A stretch of DNA of 64,000 bases from positions 108,119-172,118 of the forward strand of contig NZ_JACOGF010000014.1 in NCBI RefSeq assembly GCF_014284335.1. Reading direction: 5' to 3'. Position 1 is the stretch's first letter. Each line of letters opens with the position of its first letter. The stretch is from Undibacterium hunanense. Lineage in GTDB: Bacteria > Pseudomonadota > Gammaproteobacteria > Burkholderiales > Burkholderiaceae_D. Made by a program: the position numbers and the translations under genes. The notes beneath the pieces were generated by a model. The model was not told where the DNA came from. It made no database searches and saw only the letters and a list, made by a program, of their open reading frames with translations. Shown here piece after piece: positions 8,675 to 17,924 of the stretch.

Positions 8675-9524
8675 ATGCCAGCCAGCGCTTGCGCCTGCGA
8701 TAAAACTTCATATCCTTGAAACTCTTGCGACCTGCACCCGATACCCCAAGATAAAATTCCTTGACGTCTTCATTTGTACTGAGGTCTTTCGCATCGCCTT
8801 CCATGACAACCCGGCCGTTTTCCAGGATGTAGCCAAAATCGGCATAGCGCAGTGCGATATTGGTGTTTTGTTCGGCCAGCAGGAAAGACACGTTTTCCTG
8901 GCTGTTCAGGCTTTTGACGATTTCAAAAATTTCTTCCACCAGTTGCGGAGCAATACCCATAGAAGGTTCATCCAGCAAAATCATCGAAGGTTTGGCCATC
9001 AGTGCGCGACCGATGGCGCACATCTGTTGCTCACCGCCGGAAGTGTAGCCAGCCTGGGAATTGCGGCGTTCGCGCAGACGTGGAAAATAGTGATACACCT
9101 TCTCCAGCGCTTCTTTCAGTCCGGCGCGTGACAGGCTGCGTGTATACGCCCCGGTCAGCAGATTTTCTTCCACTGTCAGATGACCAAAACAGTGGCGTCC
9201 TTCCATCACCTGCGACAGGCCACGTTTCACCAGTTCATTCGGTGTCAGGTGATCGACGCGCTGCCCGCGAAAGCTGATATCGCCCTTGGTGATGTCGCCA
9301 CGTTCATTTTTCAACAGGGTCGATATGGCTTTCAGGGTAGTCGATTTCCCAGCACCATTGGCACCCAGCAGGGCCACGATCTTGCCTTGTGGTACCTGCA
9401 AGGAAATACCCTTCAACACCAGGATCACATGATCGTAAATGACTTCAATATTATTGACGCTGAGATAGGCCACATCGGCTATCGCCGCATCTGCCCTGGC
9501 ACTCTGAATACTCTGGATACTCAT
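8673..9524 (-). CDS. livF: ABC transporter ATP-binding protein, LivF type
   Basis: One of two cytoplasmic ATPases energising the liv-type importer. It shows Walker A GANGAGKST, the signature TSGGEQQMCAIGRAL (a GGEQQ variant of LSGGQ), Walker B MILLDEPS and the H-loop replaced by Q in LAEQNTN, as is normal for LivF. At 283 residues it is longer than E. coli LivF (about 237) because of a short N-terminal extension and a basic C-terminal tail ending RRRKRWLA, which I recall as usual in betaproteobacterial homologues. The stop codon overlaps the end of repeat copy A. It follows livK on the same strand after a terminator-like hairpin. Confidence 0.92.
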   Translation of the reverse strand: MSIQSIQSARADAAIADVAYLSVNNIEVIYDHVILVLKGISLQVPQGKIVALLGANGAGKSTTLKAISTLLKNERGDITKGDISFRGQRVDHLTPNELVKRGLSQVMEGRHCFGHLTVEENLLTGAYTRSLSRAGLKEALEKVYHYFPRLRERRNSQAGYTSGGEQQMCAIGRALMAKPSMILLDEPSMGIAPQLVEEIFEIVKSLNSQENVSFLLAEQNTNIALRYADFGYILENGRVVMEGDAKDLSTNEDVKEFYLGVSGAGRKSFKDMKFYRRRKRWLA

Positions 9525-9573
9525 GATCTGGATTGGCTATGAGGTTGGTATGATCAAACTGGTGTTGTCAAAA

Positions 9574-9601
9574 TGGTGGAGGCAAAAGGCGACCTCCACC
9601 A
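9574..9601 (-). terminator. Hairpin between livK and livF (partial terminator)
   Basis: TGGTGGAGG (9574-9582) pairs exactly with CCTCCACCA (9593-9601) around a 10-base loop. On the minus strand the stem is followed by TTTTG. It sits directly after the livK stop, where a leaky terminator would keep the binding protein more abundant than the downstream ATPase. Confidence 0.6.
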
Positions 9602-9610
9602 GTTCTTCGC

Positions 9611-10912
9611 TTATTTCAAACAGGCAGGCGTGATTTTTTTCTCTGCCGCATATTTGTTGGACGACTCTTCCAGCATGGCGCGTGTCAAGGCCTTGTCACC
9701 TGTGACCCAGTTCGGTGTGATGGCTTTCCATTTGTCGCCTGTCCATTGCTGTACTTTGACAGCACCGGAACCTTCATGGTCTTCGCAAGAAGTTTTGACC
9801 GGTGGGAACATGCCCATGGCACCCAAAGCTTTTTGACGGGCTTCATCTACGTTCAGGTTTTCAAAACCCCAGCGTATCTGCTCAGACGTCATGAGCTTGC
9901 CCTTGCCGAATTTTTCCTGGGCTTTCAGGATGGCTTCTGTCCACAGGATAGCGGCCGTCACACCACGCATGTGATACACAGTACCGATGCGGGATTTGTC
10001 ACCCAGATTGCCTTTGCCTGCGGCATATACCTTGCTGCGGATTTCATCCAGTACCGGATAATTGCCTGGTGTATTGAAGGTCATCGCGGTATAGCCTTTT
10101 GCGGCATCACCAGCCGGAATCGCATCTTCTTCTGAACCTGCCCACCAGACACCCAGCATTTTTTCGCGTGAATAGCCATTGCGCTGCGCTGTTTTGATCG
10201 CCACTGCATTCATGACACCCCAGCCCCACAGGATCACATAATCAGGATTGGCCTGACGGATTTGCAGCCATTGTGATTGTTGTTCATTGCCTGGATGGGC
10301 GACCGGGATCTTGATCAGTTCAAAACCGTATTGTTTGGCCTGGGCTTCCAATACCGGGATAGGTTCCTTGCCGAAAGCCGAATCATGGTACAGATGCACA
10401 ATCTTCTTGCCCTTGAGTTTATCCATGCCACCGGATTTGTCACCCAGGTATTTGGTCATGGCTGCTGCCTGATTCCAGTAACTGGTAATCAGCGGGAAGA
10501 CATACGGAAACACCTTGCCGTTGGCAGCATCAGAACGGCCATAGCCCAGCGTGGTCAATGGAATCTTGTCTTCCGCAACGCGGTCCAGGATGCCATAGGC
10601 GATACCTGTGGACAGTGGTTCTACCAGTGAGGCACCGCCCTGGCTTTTTTTCAGACGTTCATAGCACTCGATACCGCGTGATGCATTGTATTCAGTCTCG
10701 CATTCTTCCCATGAAATCTTGACACCGTTCAAGCCGCCTTTGGCATTGACCAGATTGAAATAATCGATGGCTCCACCGTAAAAACCGGAGCCACCAGCCG
10801 CATACGGGCCGACGCGATAAGACAGGATGGGAATGAATTGATCATTCGCCTGGGCTGCGCTGACTGCACCGAATATTGCCGATGCCAGTAGCAGGGATTG
10901 AAGCAGTTTCAT
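9611..10912 (-). CDS. livK: Periplasmic substrate-binding protein of the liv-type ABC transporter
   Basis: Type I periplasmic-binding-fold protein (433 residues) that captures the substrate for LivHM. Residues 1-22 form a signal peptide ending in AAQA. AAGGAG lies 5 bases before the ATG. The sequence matches the long Leu/Ile/Val-binding subgroup, with FYGGAIDYFNLVNAKGGLNG near the N-terminus, and the region GVNGVKI-like is typical of this subgroup. In betaproteobacteria this subgroup is often linked to acyl-CoA ligase genes rather than amino-acid genes, so the ligand may be an aromatic or aliphatic acid instead of leucine. That is inference. Confidence 0.88.
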   Translation of the reverse strand: MKLLQSLLLASAIFGAVSAAQANDQFIPILSYRVGPYAAGGSGFYGGAIDYFNLVNAKGGLNGVKISWEECETEYNASRGIECYERLKKSQGGASLVEPLSTGIAYGILDRVAEDKIPLTTLGYGRSDAANGKVFPYVFPLITSYWNQAAAMTKYLGDKSGGMDKLKGKKIVHLYHDSAFGKEPIPVLEAQAKQYGFELIKIPVAHPGNEQQSQWLQIRQANPDYVILWGWGVMNAVAIKTAQRNGYSREKMLGVWWAGSEEDAIPAGDAAKGYTAMTFNTPGNYPVLDEIRSKVYAAGKGNLGDKSRIGTVYHMRGVTAAILWTEAILKAQEKFGKGKLMTSEQIRWGFENLNVDEARQKALGAMGMFPPVKTSCEDHEGSGAVKVQQWTGDKWKAITPNWVTGDKALTRAMLEESSNKYAAEKKITPACLK

Positions 10913-11050
10913 GGTGTCTCCTTGTGGTTGGATGGGTATTACCTGACGCTTGTCTATCCTATTTAGGATGCCGCGCCTTTTTTAATGAACTCTGTTTTTA
11001 CTGTTCTTTACTGGTTTTTTTTGCTTATCTACATCGTATGCTGCTCATCA

Positions 11051-12109
11051 TTAATGCGGGAAAGGCCAGAGTCGCAATTTCTCTTTGGTGATCTGCCACA
11101 GCCTTGCCAGACCATGCGGTTCAACGATCAAAAAGAAAATGATCAGGGCACCAAACACCATCAACTCCAGATTTGATGCCACATTGGTCGGCAACGACAG
11201 GCCATGGGCCAGCAGGTTCAATACGATGGGCAGCAGGATAATAAAAGCCGACCCAAGGAAGGAACCAAGAATGGAACCGACACCACCGATGATGATCATG
11301 AACAGGATGCGGAAAGACAGATCCAGGTTATACGCTTCCGGCTCTACCGTACCGAGGTAGGCATAGGCATACAGAGCACCGGCAATGCCGCAATAGAATG
11401 AGGACACGGCAAAGGCCAGCAACTTGGTACGCATCAGGCGAAAGCCGATCACCTCTGCCGCCACATCCATGTCCCGCACTGCCATCCATGAGCGGCCAAC
11501 GTTGGATCGCACCATGTTTTTCGCCAGCAGGGCCAGTACAGAAACGACAGTCAGCGTCAGCAGGTATTTCTTGACCGGGGTATTGAAGCTCATGCCCATG
11601 ATCACCATTTCTTGCGCAGTAATGACACCGGAAGAACTGTAGTTGGTGAACCACTGTATCTTGGTCAGACACCAGACTACAAAGAACTGGGTCGCCAGGG
11701 TCGCCGCTGCCAGATAAAAACCGCGTATGCGCAGTGATGGCAAGCCAAAGGCAATACCCACCATGGCAGCCGACAGACCGCCCAGCACAAAGGCCAGCAG
11801 CACCGGGATGCCCGGTATCCTGAGTACGAAATTATACGAAGCAAAAGCACCCACCGCCATGAAGGCAGCAGAACCCAGCGACAACTGTCCCGCATAGCCC
11901 GTCAGGATATTCAGTCCCAGTGCTGCCAGCGAAAAAATCAGGAAAGGAATGAAGATGGCAGAAAAGGCATAATCGGATGCCAGCCAGGGCACGCCGAAAA
12001 ATGCCACCGCCAGGATAATCACAATGGCGATGCGGTCCTGTCTTATCGGGAAGATCTGATTATCCGCCTGATAACTTGTTTTGAACTGACCTGCTTCACG
12101 GTAGAACAT
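11051..12109 (-). CDS. livM: ABC transporter permease, LivM type
   Basis: Inner-membrane permease (352 residues) with about 9-10 hydrophobic segments. LGLNILTGYAGQLSLGSAAFMAVGAF is split here by position: the family-typical GYAGQLSLG block lies near residue 70, and LRIRGFYLAAATLATQF follows. It forms the channel with LivH. The gene lies between livK and livH on the same strand, with about 50 bp to livH and 138 bp to livK; the latter gap shows nothing recognisable beyond the livK ribosome-binding site. Confidence 0.92.
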   Translation of the reverse strand: MFYREAGQFKTSYQADNQIFPIRQDRIAIVIILAVAFFGVPWLASDYAFSAIFIPFLIFSLAALGLNILTGYAGQLSLGSAAFMAVGAFASYNFVLRIPGIPVLLAFVLGGLSAAMVGIAFGLPSLRIRGFYLAAATLATQFFVVWCLTKIQWFTNYSSSGVITAQEMVIMGMSFNTPVKKYLLTLTVVSVLALLAKNMVRSNVGRSWMAVRDMDVAAEVIGFRLMRTKLLAFAVSSFYCGIAGALYAYAYLGTVEPEAYNLDLSFRILFMIIIGGVGSILGSFLGSAFIILLPIVLNLLAHGLSLPTNVASNLELMVFGALIIFFLIVEPHGLARLWQITKEKLRLWPFPH

Positions 12110-12159
12110 GCTTGACCTCTGATCTTGAAATGCGTTTTGGTATTGGCCGCTATTTTTTC

Positions 12160-13062
12160 TTAAATCCTGCGTATTATTTTTTCGCCAAACAAGCCTTCTG
12201 GCCGTACCAGCAAAAACAGCAGCGCCAGTACATACGGGAACCAGCCCTCTATGCCGCCACCTACCAGCGGGCCTATATACACTTCCGCCAGTTTTTCTGA
12301 TGCGCCGATGATCAGGCCGCCGACAATCGCTCCCGGTACCGATGTAAATCCACCCAGTATCAAGACCGGCAAAGCTTTCAGCGCGACAAAGGTCAGCGCA
12401 AACTGCACGCCATTACGGGCACCCCACAGCAAGCCGGCTACCAGTGCCACAAAACCGGCCACCGCCCAGACTATGCCCCAGATTTGTTGCAGGGGAATGC
12501 CGACTGCCAGCGCCGCCTGATGGTCATCCGCTACGGCGCGCAGGGCCCGGCCTATCTTGGTTTTGGAAAACAACAGGGCCAGGCCGGTCACCAGCATGGC
12601 GCAGATCAGGGCGGCGATGACATCAAATTGGGATACCAGGATATTGAATTTCTCCATCAGGAATTCGATAGGTACGTCTTCAATCGGCAATGTCAGCTTG
12701 TGCGGTTGCGAACCCCACAGCAATTGCGCCAGGCCCTCGATAAAAAAAGTCAGGCCTATGGTAGCCATGAACAGGGTGATTTCAGGCTGATTGACCAAAG
12801 GACGCAAGACGATGCGTTCTATCGCCAGGCCCAGTGCCACCATCACCAGCATGGTCAGCGGTATCGCCAGCCATAGTGGCAGTTCAAATTTTTCGGTCAG
12901 GCCAACACAGGTCAGGGCCGCAAAAAATACCATGGCCCCCTGGGCAAAATTGAATACGCCAGACGCCTTGTAGATCAACACAAAACCCAGCGCAACCAGT
13001 GCATACATGACCCCGGACAACAGGCCGCCAATAAACACTTCAAAGAAAAAACTGATATTCAT
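12160..13062 (-). CDS. livH: ABC transporter permease, LivH type
   Basis: Second permease (300 residues) of the importer, with about eight membrane segments. The N-terminal block GVMYALVALGFVLIYKASG and the FNFAQGAM motif are hallmarks of LivH. VPGAIVGGLIIGASE near the C-terminus is the usual coupling region that contacts the ATPase. The stretch from 13063 to 13244 upstream, between livG and livH, is largely taken up by an inverted repeat. Confidence 0.93.
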   Translation of the reverse strand: MNISFFFEVFIGGLLSGVMYALVALGFVLIYKASGVFNFAQGAMVFFAALTCVGLTEKFELPLWLAIPLTMLVMVALGLAIERIVLRPLVNQPEITLFMATIGLTFFIEGLAQLLWGSQPHKLTLPIEDVPIEFLMEKFNILVSQFDVIAALICAMLVTGLALLFSKTKIGRALRAVADDHQAALAVGIPLQQIWGIVWAVAGFVALVAGLLWGARNGVQFALTFVALKALPVLILGGFTSVPGAIVGGLIIGASEKLAEVYIGPLVGGGIEGWFPYVLALLFLLVRPEGLFGEKIIRRI

Positions 13063-13115
13063 TTCACGCTCTCAGCTTACGGTCAGCGAACACGGATTTG
13101 TGGGGTGTTGACAAA

Positions 13116-13222
13116 GACCTCTCACCACAGAGGCACAGAGACACAGAGAAAGACAAGATGAGAGAAAAACAGATTTTCTCTGGTTTTTCCTCTGTGTCTC
13201 TGTGCCTCTGTGTTGAGTGGTC
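13116..13222. repeat. 107-bp near-perfect inverted repeat between livG and livH
   Basis: The arm 13116-13149 (core CACAGAGGCACAGAGACACA) is the reverse complement of 13189-13222 with only a few mismatches. The loop region holds a second nested inverted repeat, GAGAAAA near 13172 against TTTTCTC near 13184. The arms are purine/pyrimidine-biased repeats of the CACAGAG unit. As RNA it would form a long stem inside the liv operon. No coding potential. Similar CACAGAG palindromes are, as far as I recall, widespread in bacterial genomes. Confidence 0.8.
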
Positions 13223-13244
13223 TTAAGATTTTTCATTTTCATAC

Positions 13245-14033
13245 CTAATGCGCCACACCCAGATAGGCATTGATCACTTCCTGATTCGCCAGCACTTCGG
13301 CAGGGGTGCCATCGCCGATTTTTTTGCCGTAATCAAGCACCACCACACGGTCAGAAATGTCCATCACCACACCCATGTCATGTTCTATCAGCACAATGGT
13401 GGTACCGAGCTGATCATTGACGTCCAGGATAAAGCGGCTCATGTCCTGTTTTTCTTCTACGTTCATGCCGGCCATGGGTTCATCCAGCAATAAAATTTCC
13501 GGCTCGGCTGCCAGCGCCCGGCCCAGTTCCACCCGTTTTTGCAAACCGTAGGAAAGACGGCCTACCGGTATCTTGCGTATGTGCTGGATTTCCAGAAAGT
13601 CGATGATTTCTTCGACTTTCTCACGGTGGGCAATTTCTTCCTTGCGCGCCGGTCCCAGGTAAAATGCCTGCATGAGGAAATTGCATTTCATCTTCAGATT
13701 GCGCCCGGTCATGATGTTGTCGAGCACACTCATGCCTTTGAACAGCGCAATGTTCTGGAAGGTGCGGGCGATACCACTCTTGGCTGCCGCATACGTATTC
13801 ATGTCCTTGCGATGCTTGCCGCGATAGGTGATGTCACCCTGCTGTGGCCGGTAGACGCCATTGATGACGTTCAACATCGAGCTTTTGCCAGCCCCATTAG
13901 GGCCGATGATGGCGCGTATTTCATGCTCCTTCACATTGAAGGAGATATTGGTCAATGCCTTGACGCCGCCAAAAGACAGCGAGATGCCTTGCATGTCCAG
14001 AATCACGTCGCCGATTTTCCTGTTATCTGCCAT
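13245..14033 (-). CDS. livG: ABC transporter ATP-binding protein, LivG type
   Basis: Second ATPase of the importer (262 residues). It has Walker A GPNGAGKSS, Walker B ILLLDEPMAGMN, and an H-loop IEHDM. The signature is RLSYGLQKRVELGRAL, where the canonical LSGGQ has become LSYGLQ, a variation known in LivG proteins. It lies 9 bp downstream of the long-chain CoA ligase gene, so the two are co-transcribed. With livH, livM, livK and livF it completes a full importer gene set. Confidence 0.93.
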   Translation of the reverse strand: MADNRKIGDVILDMQGISLSFGGVKALTNISFNVKEHEIRAIIGPNGAGKSSMLNVINGVYRPQQGDITYRGKHRKDMNTYAAAKSGIARTFQNIALFKGMSVLDNIMTGRNLKMKCNFLMQAFYLGPARKEEIAHREKVEEIIDFLEIQHIRKIPVGRLSYGLQKRVELGRALAAEPEILLLDEPMAGMNVEEKQDMSRFILDVNDQLGTTIVLIEHDMGVVMDISDRVVVLDYGKKIGDGTPAEVLANQEVINAYLGVAH

Positions 14034-14042
14034 TGCTTTTCC

Positions 14043-16016
14043 TCACGCCGCCAGCTTTTGGGCAGAAAATGTTTTGACATCGCTGATATGCAAATCGGCA
14101 CTCACCTTGCCCTGGCGGCCATCTTCAAATTTGACCAGGGTTTCTATGAACTGTGAACGCTTCCCGGAATACAGGGCATCAATCAGCACGGCATATTTTT
14201 GTGAAATGAAACTACGCCTGACTTTGCGGGTACGCGTCAATTCATCATCATCCGGATCGAGTTCCTTGTGCAGCACCAGGAAACGGTGGATTTGCGTGCC
14301 AGCCATCAAGTCTTCGCTGGCCAGGTCGGCATTCACTTTTTCTACGCAGGACATGATCAACTGATAAGTCTCGGCCTTGGCCGCCAGGTCGGTATAGCCT
14401 GAATAGGCAATGCCGCGTCGTTCTGACCAGTTGCCTACGGCTTCCATATCAATGTTGATGAAAGCGCATACCATGTCACGCTCATTGCCAAAGGCGACAG
14501 CTTCCTTGATGAAGGGGAAAAACTTGAGTTTGTTTTCGATATAGTTGGGGGCGAAGATGTCACCCTGAAGAAGCTTGCCGACATCGGCTGCGCGATCTAT
14601 GATTTTCAGGTGACCGTCCTGGTCAAAAATGCCGGCATCACCGGTATGGAAATAACCTTCTGCATCCATCACTTCTGCGGTGGCATCCGGTCGTTTGTAA
14701 TAGCCACTTAGCATGGCGTCTGACTTCACCAGTACTTCTCCATTTGCGGCCAGCTTGACTTCGACACCGGGAGCTGCCGAACCGACGCTGTCAAACTTGA
14801 TTTTGCCATCGGGTTGCAGACAGACATAGGCGCAGGTTTCGGTGGAGCCATACAGCTGTTTTAAATTGACTCCGATAGAACGGTAGAAACGAAACAGATC
14901 AGGGCCGATGGCGGCGCCAGCGGTATAGGCAACCCGGACGCGGGATAAACCCAATACATTTTTAAGTGGCCCGTACACCAGCACTTTGCCCAGGCCATAA
15001 CGGATTTTATCGATAAGGGCGACCGGTTTTTTATCCAGAATATCGGCACCGACACGACGTGCCACTTCCATGAAGTGAGCAAACAGATGACGCTTGATGG
15101 CACCTGCATCTTCCATGCGTATCATGACCGTGGTCAGCATGTTTTCGAACACGCGGGGTGGTGCAAAATAATAGGTAGGGCCGACTTCGCGCAAATCTGT
15201 CAATACGGTTTCGCTGGATTCCGGGCAGTTCACCGTGAAACCTGCAGCCATGGCCTGTGCGAATGAAAACAGGTGGTCACCAACCCATGCCATAGGCAGG
15301 TAGGAAAGAATATCTTCGTTTGCCGTCAACTGGTCAAACTGCATGCCGCCAACGGCAGCGGTCATGAAAGAACGGTGCGACTGACACACACCTTTCGGCT
15401 TGCCCGTGGTGCCTGATGTATACAGCATGACGGCGGTGTCATCGGGCTGCCCCATTTCCACCTGTTGCATGAAGAAATCGGGATGTGCCTGATCGTAAGC
15501 GCGTCCCAACTCTTGCAGCGCGGCATAGGAAGTCAGTTCAGACTGATGATAGTGGCGCATGCCACGGTCATCATCAAAGGCAATGTGCTGTATGCCTGCA
15601 TAGTGTTGTTTGATTTCCAGCAGCTTGTCGACCTGTTCCTGGTCCTCAACGACAGCGAAGACAATTTCTGCATTTTCCAGCACATAGGCCATGTCAGCAG
15701 CGGGTGCATCCTGATACAGCGGTACCGGTATGCCGCCCAGGCACTGGGCGGCTGCCATGGCCCAGTACAGGCGTGGGCGATTGTCACCGATGATGGCCAG
15801 GTTCATGCCACGTTTGAAACCCTGCGCAGCCAGGCCACAGGCAAGCGCGCGCACTTCGGCATTCACCTGTTGCCAGTTCCAGGTCTGCCAGATACCCAGA
15901 TCCTTTTCGCGGAAAGCCGGATGGGCTGGCCGTGTTTTTCCGTGCTGTAACAACAGTCGCGGGAAGGTCGAATTTGCTGCTTCTTTTTGAATCATGTCTC
16001 CACCACTAGCCTTCAT
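14043..16016 (-). CDS. AMP-dependent long-chain acyl-CoA synthetase
   Basis: ANL-superfamily ligase (657 residues) expected to activate a fatty or related acid with ATP and CoA. Motifs: P-loop MLYTSGTTGKPKGV, the adenine-binding YGSTET segment, and YFHTGDAGIFDQDGHLKI before the hinge. An arginine-rich insert, TRTRKVRR, near the C-terminus is typical of bacterial FadD15-like long-chain synthetases. First gene of the liv operon. The start is uncertain: the ATG at 16016 has little Shine-Dalgarno sequence, and the ATG at 15995 has GGTGG four bases before it. A Crp/Fnr regulator gene is divergent. Confidence 0.87.
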   Translation of the reverse strand: MKASGGDMIQKEAANSTFPRLLLQHGKTRPAHPAFREKDLGIWQTWNWQQVNAEVRALACGLAAQGFKRGMNLAIIGDNRPRLYWAMAAAQCLGGIPVPLYQDAPAADMAYVLENAEIVFAVVEDQEQVDKLLEIKQHYAGIQHIAFDDDRGMRHYHQSELTSYAALQELGRAYDQAHPDFFMQQVEMGQPDDTAVMLYTSGTTGKPKGVCQSHRSFMTAAVGGMQFDQLTANEDILSYLPMAWVGDHLFSFAQAMAAGFTVNCPESSETVLTDLREVGPTYYFAPPRVFENMLTTVMIRMEDAGAIKRHLFAHFMEVARRVGADILDKKPVALIDKIRYGLGKVLVYGPLKNVLGLSRVRVAYTAGAAIGPDLFRFYRSIGVNLKQLYGSTETCAYVCLQPDGKIKFDSVGSAAPGVEVKLAANGEVLVKSDAMLSGYYKRPDATAEVMDAEGYFHTGDAGIFDQDGHLKIIDRAADVGKLLQGDIFAPNYIENKLKFFPFIKEAVAFGNERDMVCAFINIDMEAVGNWSERRGIAYSGYTDLAAKAETYQLIMSCVEKVNADLASEDLMAGTQIHRFLVLHKELDPDDDELTRTRKVRRSFISQKYAVLIDALYSGKRSQFIETLVKFEDGRQGKVSADLHISDVKTFSAQKLAA

Positions 16017-16092
16017 TCATATTTGGGGCTTACATAAAACGGAACAGTTTTATGCAAGTCCTATTTGCTTGATTTTTATGGGCTTGTTGTCC

Positions 16093-16108
16093 TGTGAGTT
16101 TCCTCACT
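16093..16108. promoter_or_regulatory. CRP-like half-matched site between the liv operon and the Crp/Fnr gene
   Basis: TGTGA-gtttcc-TCACT lies at 16093-16108, one base away from the consensus TGTGA-N6-TCACA. It is in the 325-bp divergent spacer 16017-16341, about 75 bp upstream of the ligase gene and 230 bp upstream of the regulator gene. The same spacer holds a short GAGG/CCTC hairpin near 16232. I see no clear -35/-10 pair. Binding by either Crp/Fnr protein of this window is only a possibility. Confidence 0.35.
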
Positions 16109-16341
16109 TCCCCTTACGACATACTTACGCATCCACTTTACGCATCAACGGATAGTTTGTCTGGAGTAATTATTACGGAACGCCTGTTGTGGCGAGATTG
16201 AATGATTTGGACGTGAACCTTCCCGCAGTGTTAGCTGTAGGAGGAAAACCTCGCTTACAATGACTCCGTATTTCTTTTTGTTGATGGGATAGTAGTCTCT
16301 TCACGAATGCAGGGTTGTCATTCGACGGACAATCTCGAAGA

Positions 16342-17097
16342 ATGAACCAATTATCGGTGGTGCGTTGCACAAATATGACTAAACAGATCGGCGACCCAAA
16401 AGAGCGTTTTAGCAAAACTATGTGGGCCAGCATGCTGGCACCAGAACATATGCAAAAGGTGGAAGACGAAGTGGTGGAACGCTTCATTCCTGCTGGTGGT
16501 TATGTCTGCCGCAAAGGGGATGCGGTGGAATACTGGATGGGCGTCGTAGAAGGCTTCCTGAAAATGAGCAGCATCTCACCGGATGGCAAGACTGTCACCT
16601 TCAGTTGCATGCTGGCCGGTGGCTGGTTTGGCGAAGGCTCGTTACTGAAGACCGAGCTGCGTCGCTATGATGTCGTGGCCTTGCGCGACACCCGTGTGGT
16701 CTATATGCCGCGTTCCACTTTCACGTATCTGCTGGATAACAGCATTCCCTTTAACCGCTTTCTCTTGCATCAGTTGAATGAAAGACTGGGGATGTTTATT
16801 TCCCTGGTTGAATATGACCGCATGCTTGATCCGGATACCCGCGTGGCGCGTTGTCTGGCGGCGATGTTCAACTCTTATCTGAACCCTGGCAGCAGCATGC
16901 AGGTACAGATTTCCCAGGAAGAAATAGGCTATATCTCCAGCGTGTCGCGCCAGCGTGCCAATCAGGCGCTGCAATTGCTGGAAAAGAAAAAATTATTGAG
17001 TGTCGATTATGGTGGCATCACCATACTTGATCTGGATGGTCTGCGTCGCTTTCCTGAAGAGTCTGCAGATGTGTCTGCAAAAGAGCCGCCAGTATGA
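16342..17097 (+). CDS. Crp/Fnr family transcriptional regulator
   Basis: Regulator of about 251 residues from the ATG at 16342 (a later ATG at 16375 is possible). A cyclic-nucleotide-type beta barrel (GGWFGEGSLLKTELRRYDVV) is followed by a dimer helix and a winged helix-turn-helix. The effector pocket lacks the R-S/T pair of cAMP-binding proteins (RRYD instead), and the recognition helix reads SRQRANQAL, unlike CRP's SRETVGR. It therefore probably does not respond to cAMP or read TGTGA. No Fnr-type cysteine cluster is evident. It is divergent from the liv operon, which it may control, and overlaps the next gene by 4 bp. Confidence 0.85.
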   Translation: MNQLSVVRCTNMTKQIGDPKERFSKTMWASMLAPEHMQKVEDEVVERFIPAGGYVCRKGDAVEYWMGVVEGFLKMSSISPDGKTVTFSCMLAGGWFGEGSLLKTELRRYDVVALRDTRVVYMPRSTFTYLLDNSIPFNRFLLHQLNERLGMFISLVEYDRMLDPDTRVARCLAAMFNSYLNPGSSMQVQISQEEIGYISSVSRQRANQALQLLEKKKLLSVDYGGITILDLDGLRRFPEESADVSAKEPPV

Positions 17098-17924
17098 AGA
17101 CCCTGAATGTGATCGGTGCTGGCAAGGTCGGTACCGTACTGGCAAAAAATTTTATTGAGCGGCAGGTTTTCAGTGGTCAACAAGTCATGAACCGTTCCCT
17201 GCCCAGCAGCCAGGCGGCAGTGGACTGGCTGGGTGCAGGGGCTGCTGTGGATGATCTGCATCACATGCAGCCTGCCGATGTCACCATGCTGACGGTGACG
17301 GATGACCAGATCGTCCCGCTGTGTGCTGCAATGGCAGAGGCCGGCCTGCTGCATGCCGGCAGTATTGTGTTTCATTGCAGCGGTGCCAAGGCATCGACTG
17401 AATTGCAGGCGGCCATAGCAGCCGGGGCGGCGGTTGCCAGTGTTCATCCGGTGCGCAGTTTTGCCGATGGCAAGGCCATTGCCTCGCAGTTTGCCGGTAC
17501 CATCTGTAGTGTGGAAGGTGATGCCCATGCATTGGCTGTGCTGTTGCCGGCCTTGCAGGCGATAGGTGCGCAAACGGTAGAGATCAGCGCTGACAGCAAA
17601 TTGCTGTATCACGCCGGGTCAGTGTTTGCCAGCAATTATCTGGTCACACTGATGGAAACTGCCTTGCGCAGCTATCAGGCGGCCGGTATACCCGCCGCTG
17701 TGGCACAGCAGATGGCTGCACCGCTGGCGAGGCAAACACTGGACAATGTATTTGCCATGGGAACCGCGAAGGCGCTGACCGGGCCGATTGCCCGTGGTGA
17801 CATGCAGACCGTAGCCTTGCAACAAAAAATGGTGGCTGCCTGGGACCAGGCAGCGGGAGATTTATATCAGGCTTTCACACCACTGACTCAGGCGGTGGCG
17901 GCCCGCCGTCATTCAGAAAAATAA
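17094..17924 (+). CDS. Rossmann-fold DUF2520 protein
   Basis: Cytoplasmic protein of 276 residues with an N-terminal NAD(P)-binding motif, VIGAGKVGTVLA (about residues 5-16), and a C-terminal helical domain that matches DUF2520 (YHAGSVFASNYLVTL region). The architecture resembles ketopantoate-reductase-like dehydrogenases, but the substrate is not known. The start ATG overlaps the stop of the Crp/Fnr gene (ATGA), so the two are translated together. Its 3' end overlaps the convergent GGDEF gene by 16 bp. Confidence 0.8.
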   Translation: MKTLNVIGAGKVGTVLAKNFIERQVFSGQQVMNRSLPSSQAAVDWLGAGAAVDDLHHMQPADVTMLTVTDDQIVPLCAAMAEAGLLHAGSIVFHCSGAKASTELQAAIAAGAAVASVHPVRSFADGKAIASQFAGTICSVEGDAHALAVLLPALQAIGAQTVEISADSKLLYHAGSVFASNYLVTLMETALRSYQAAGIPAAVAQQMAAPLARQTLDNVFAMGTAKALTGPIARGDMQTVALQQKMVAAWDQAAGDLYQAFTPLTQAVAARRHSEK

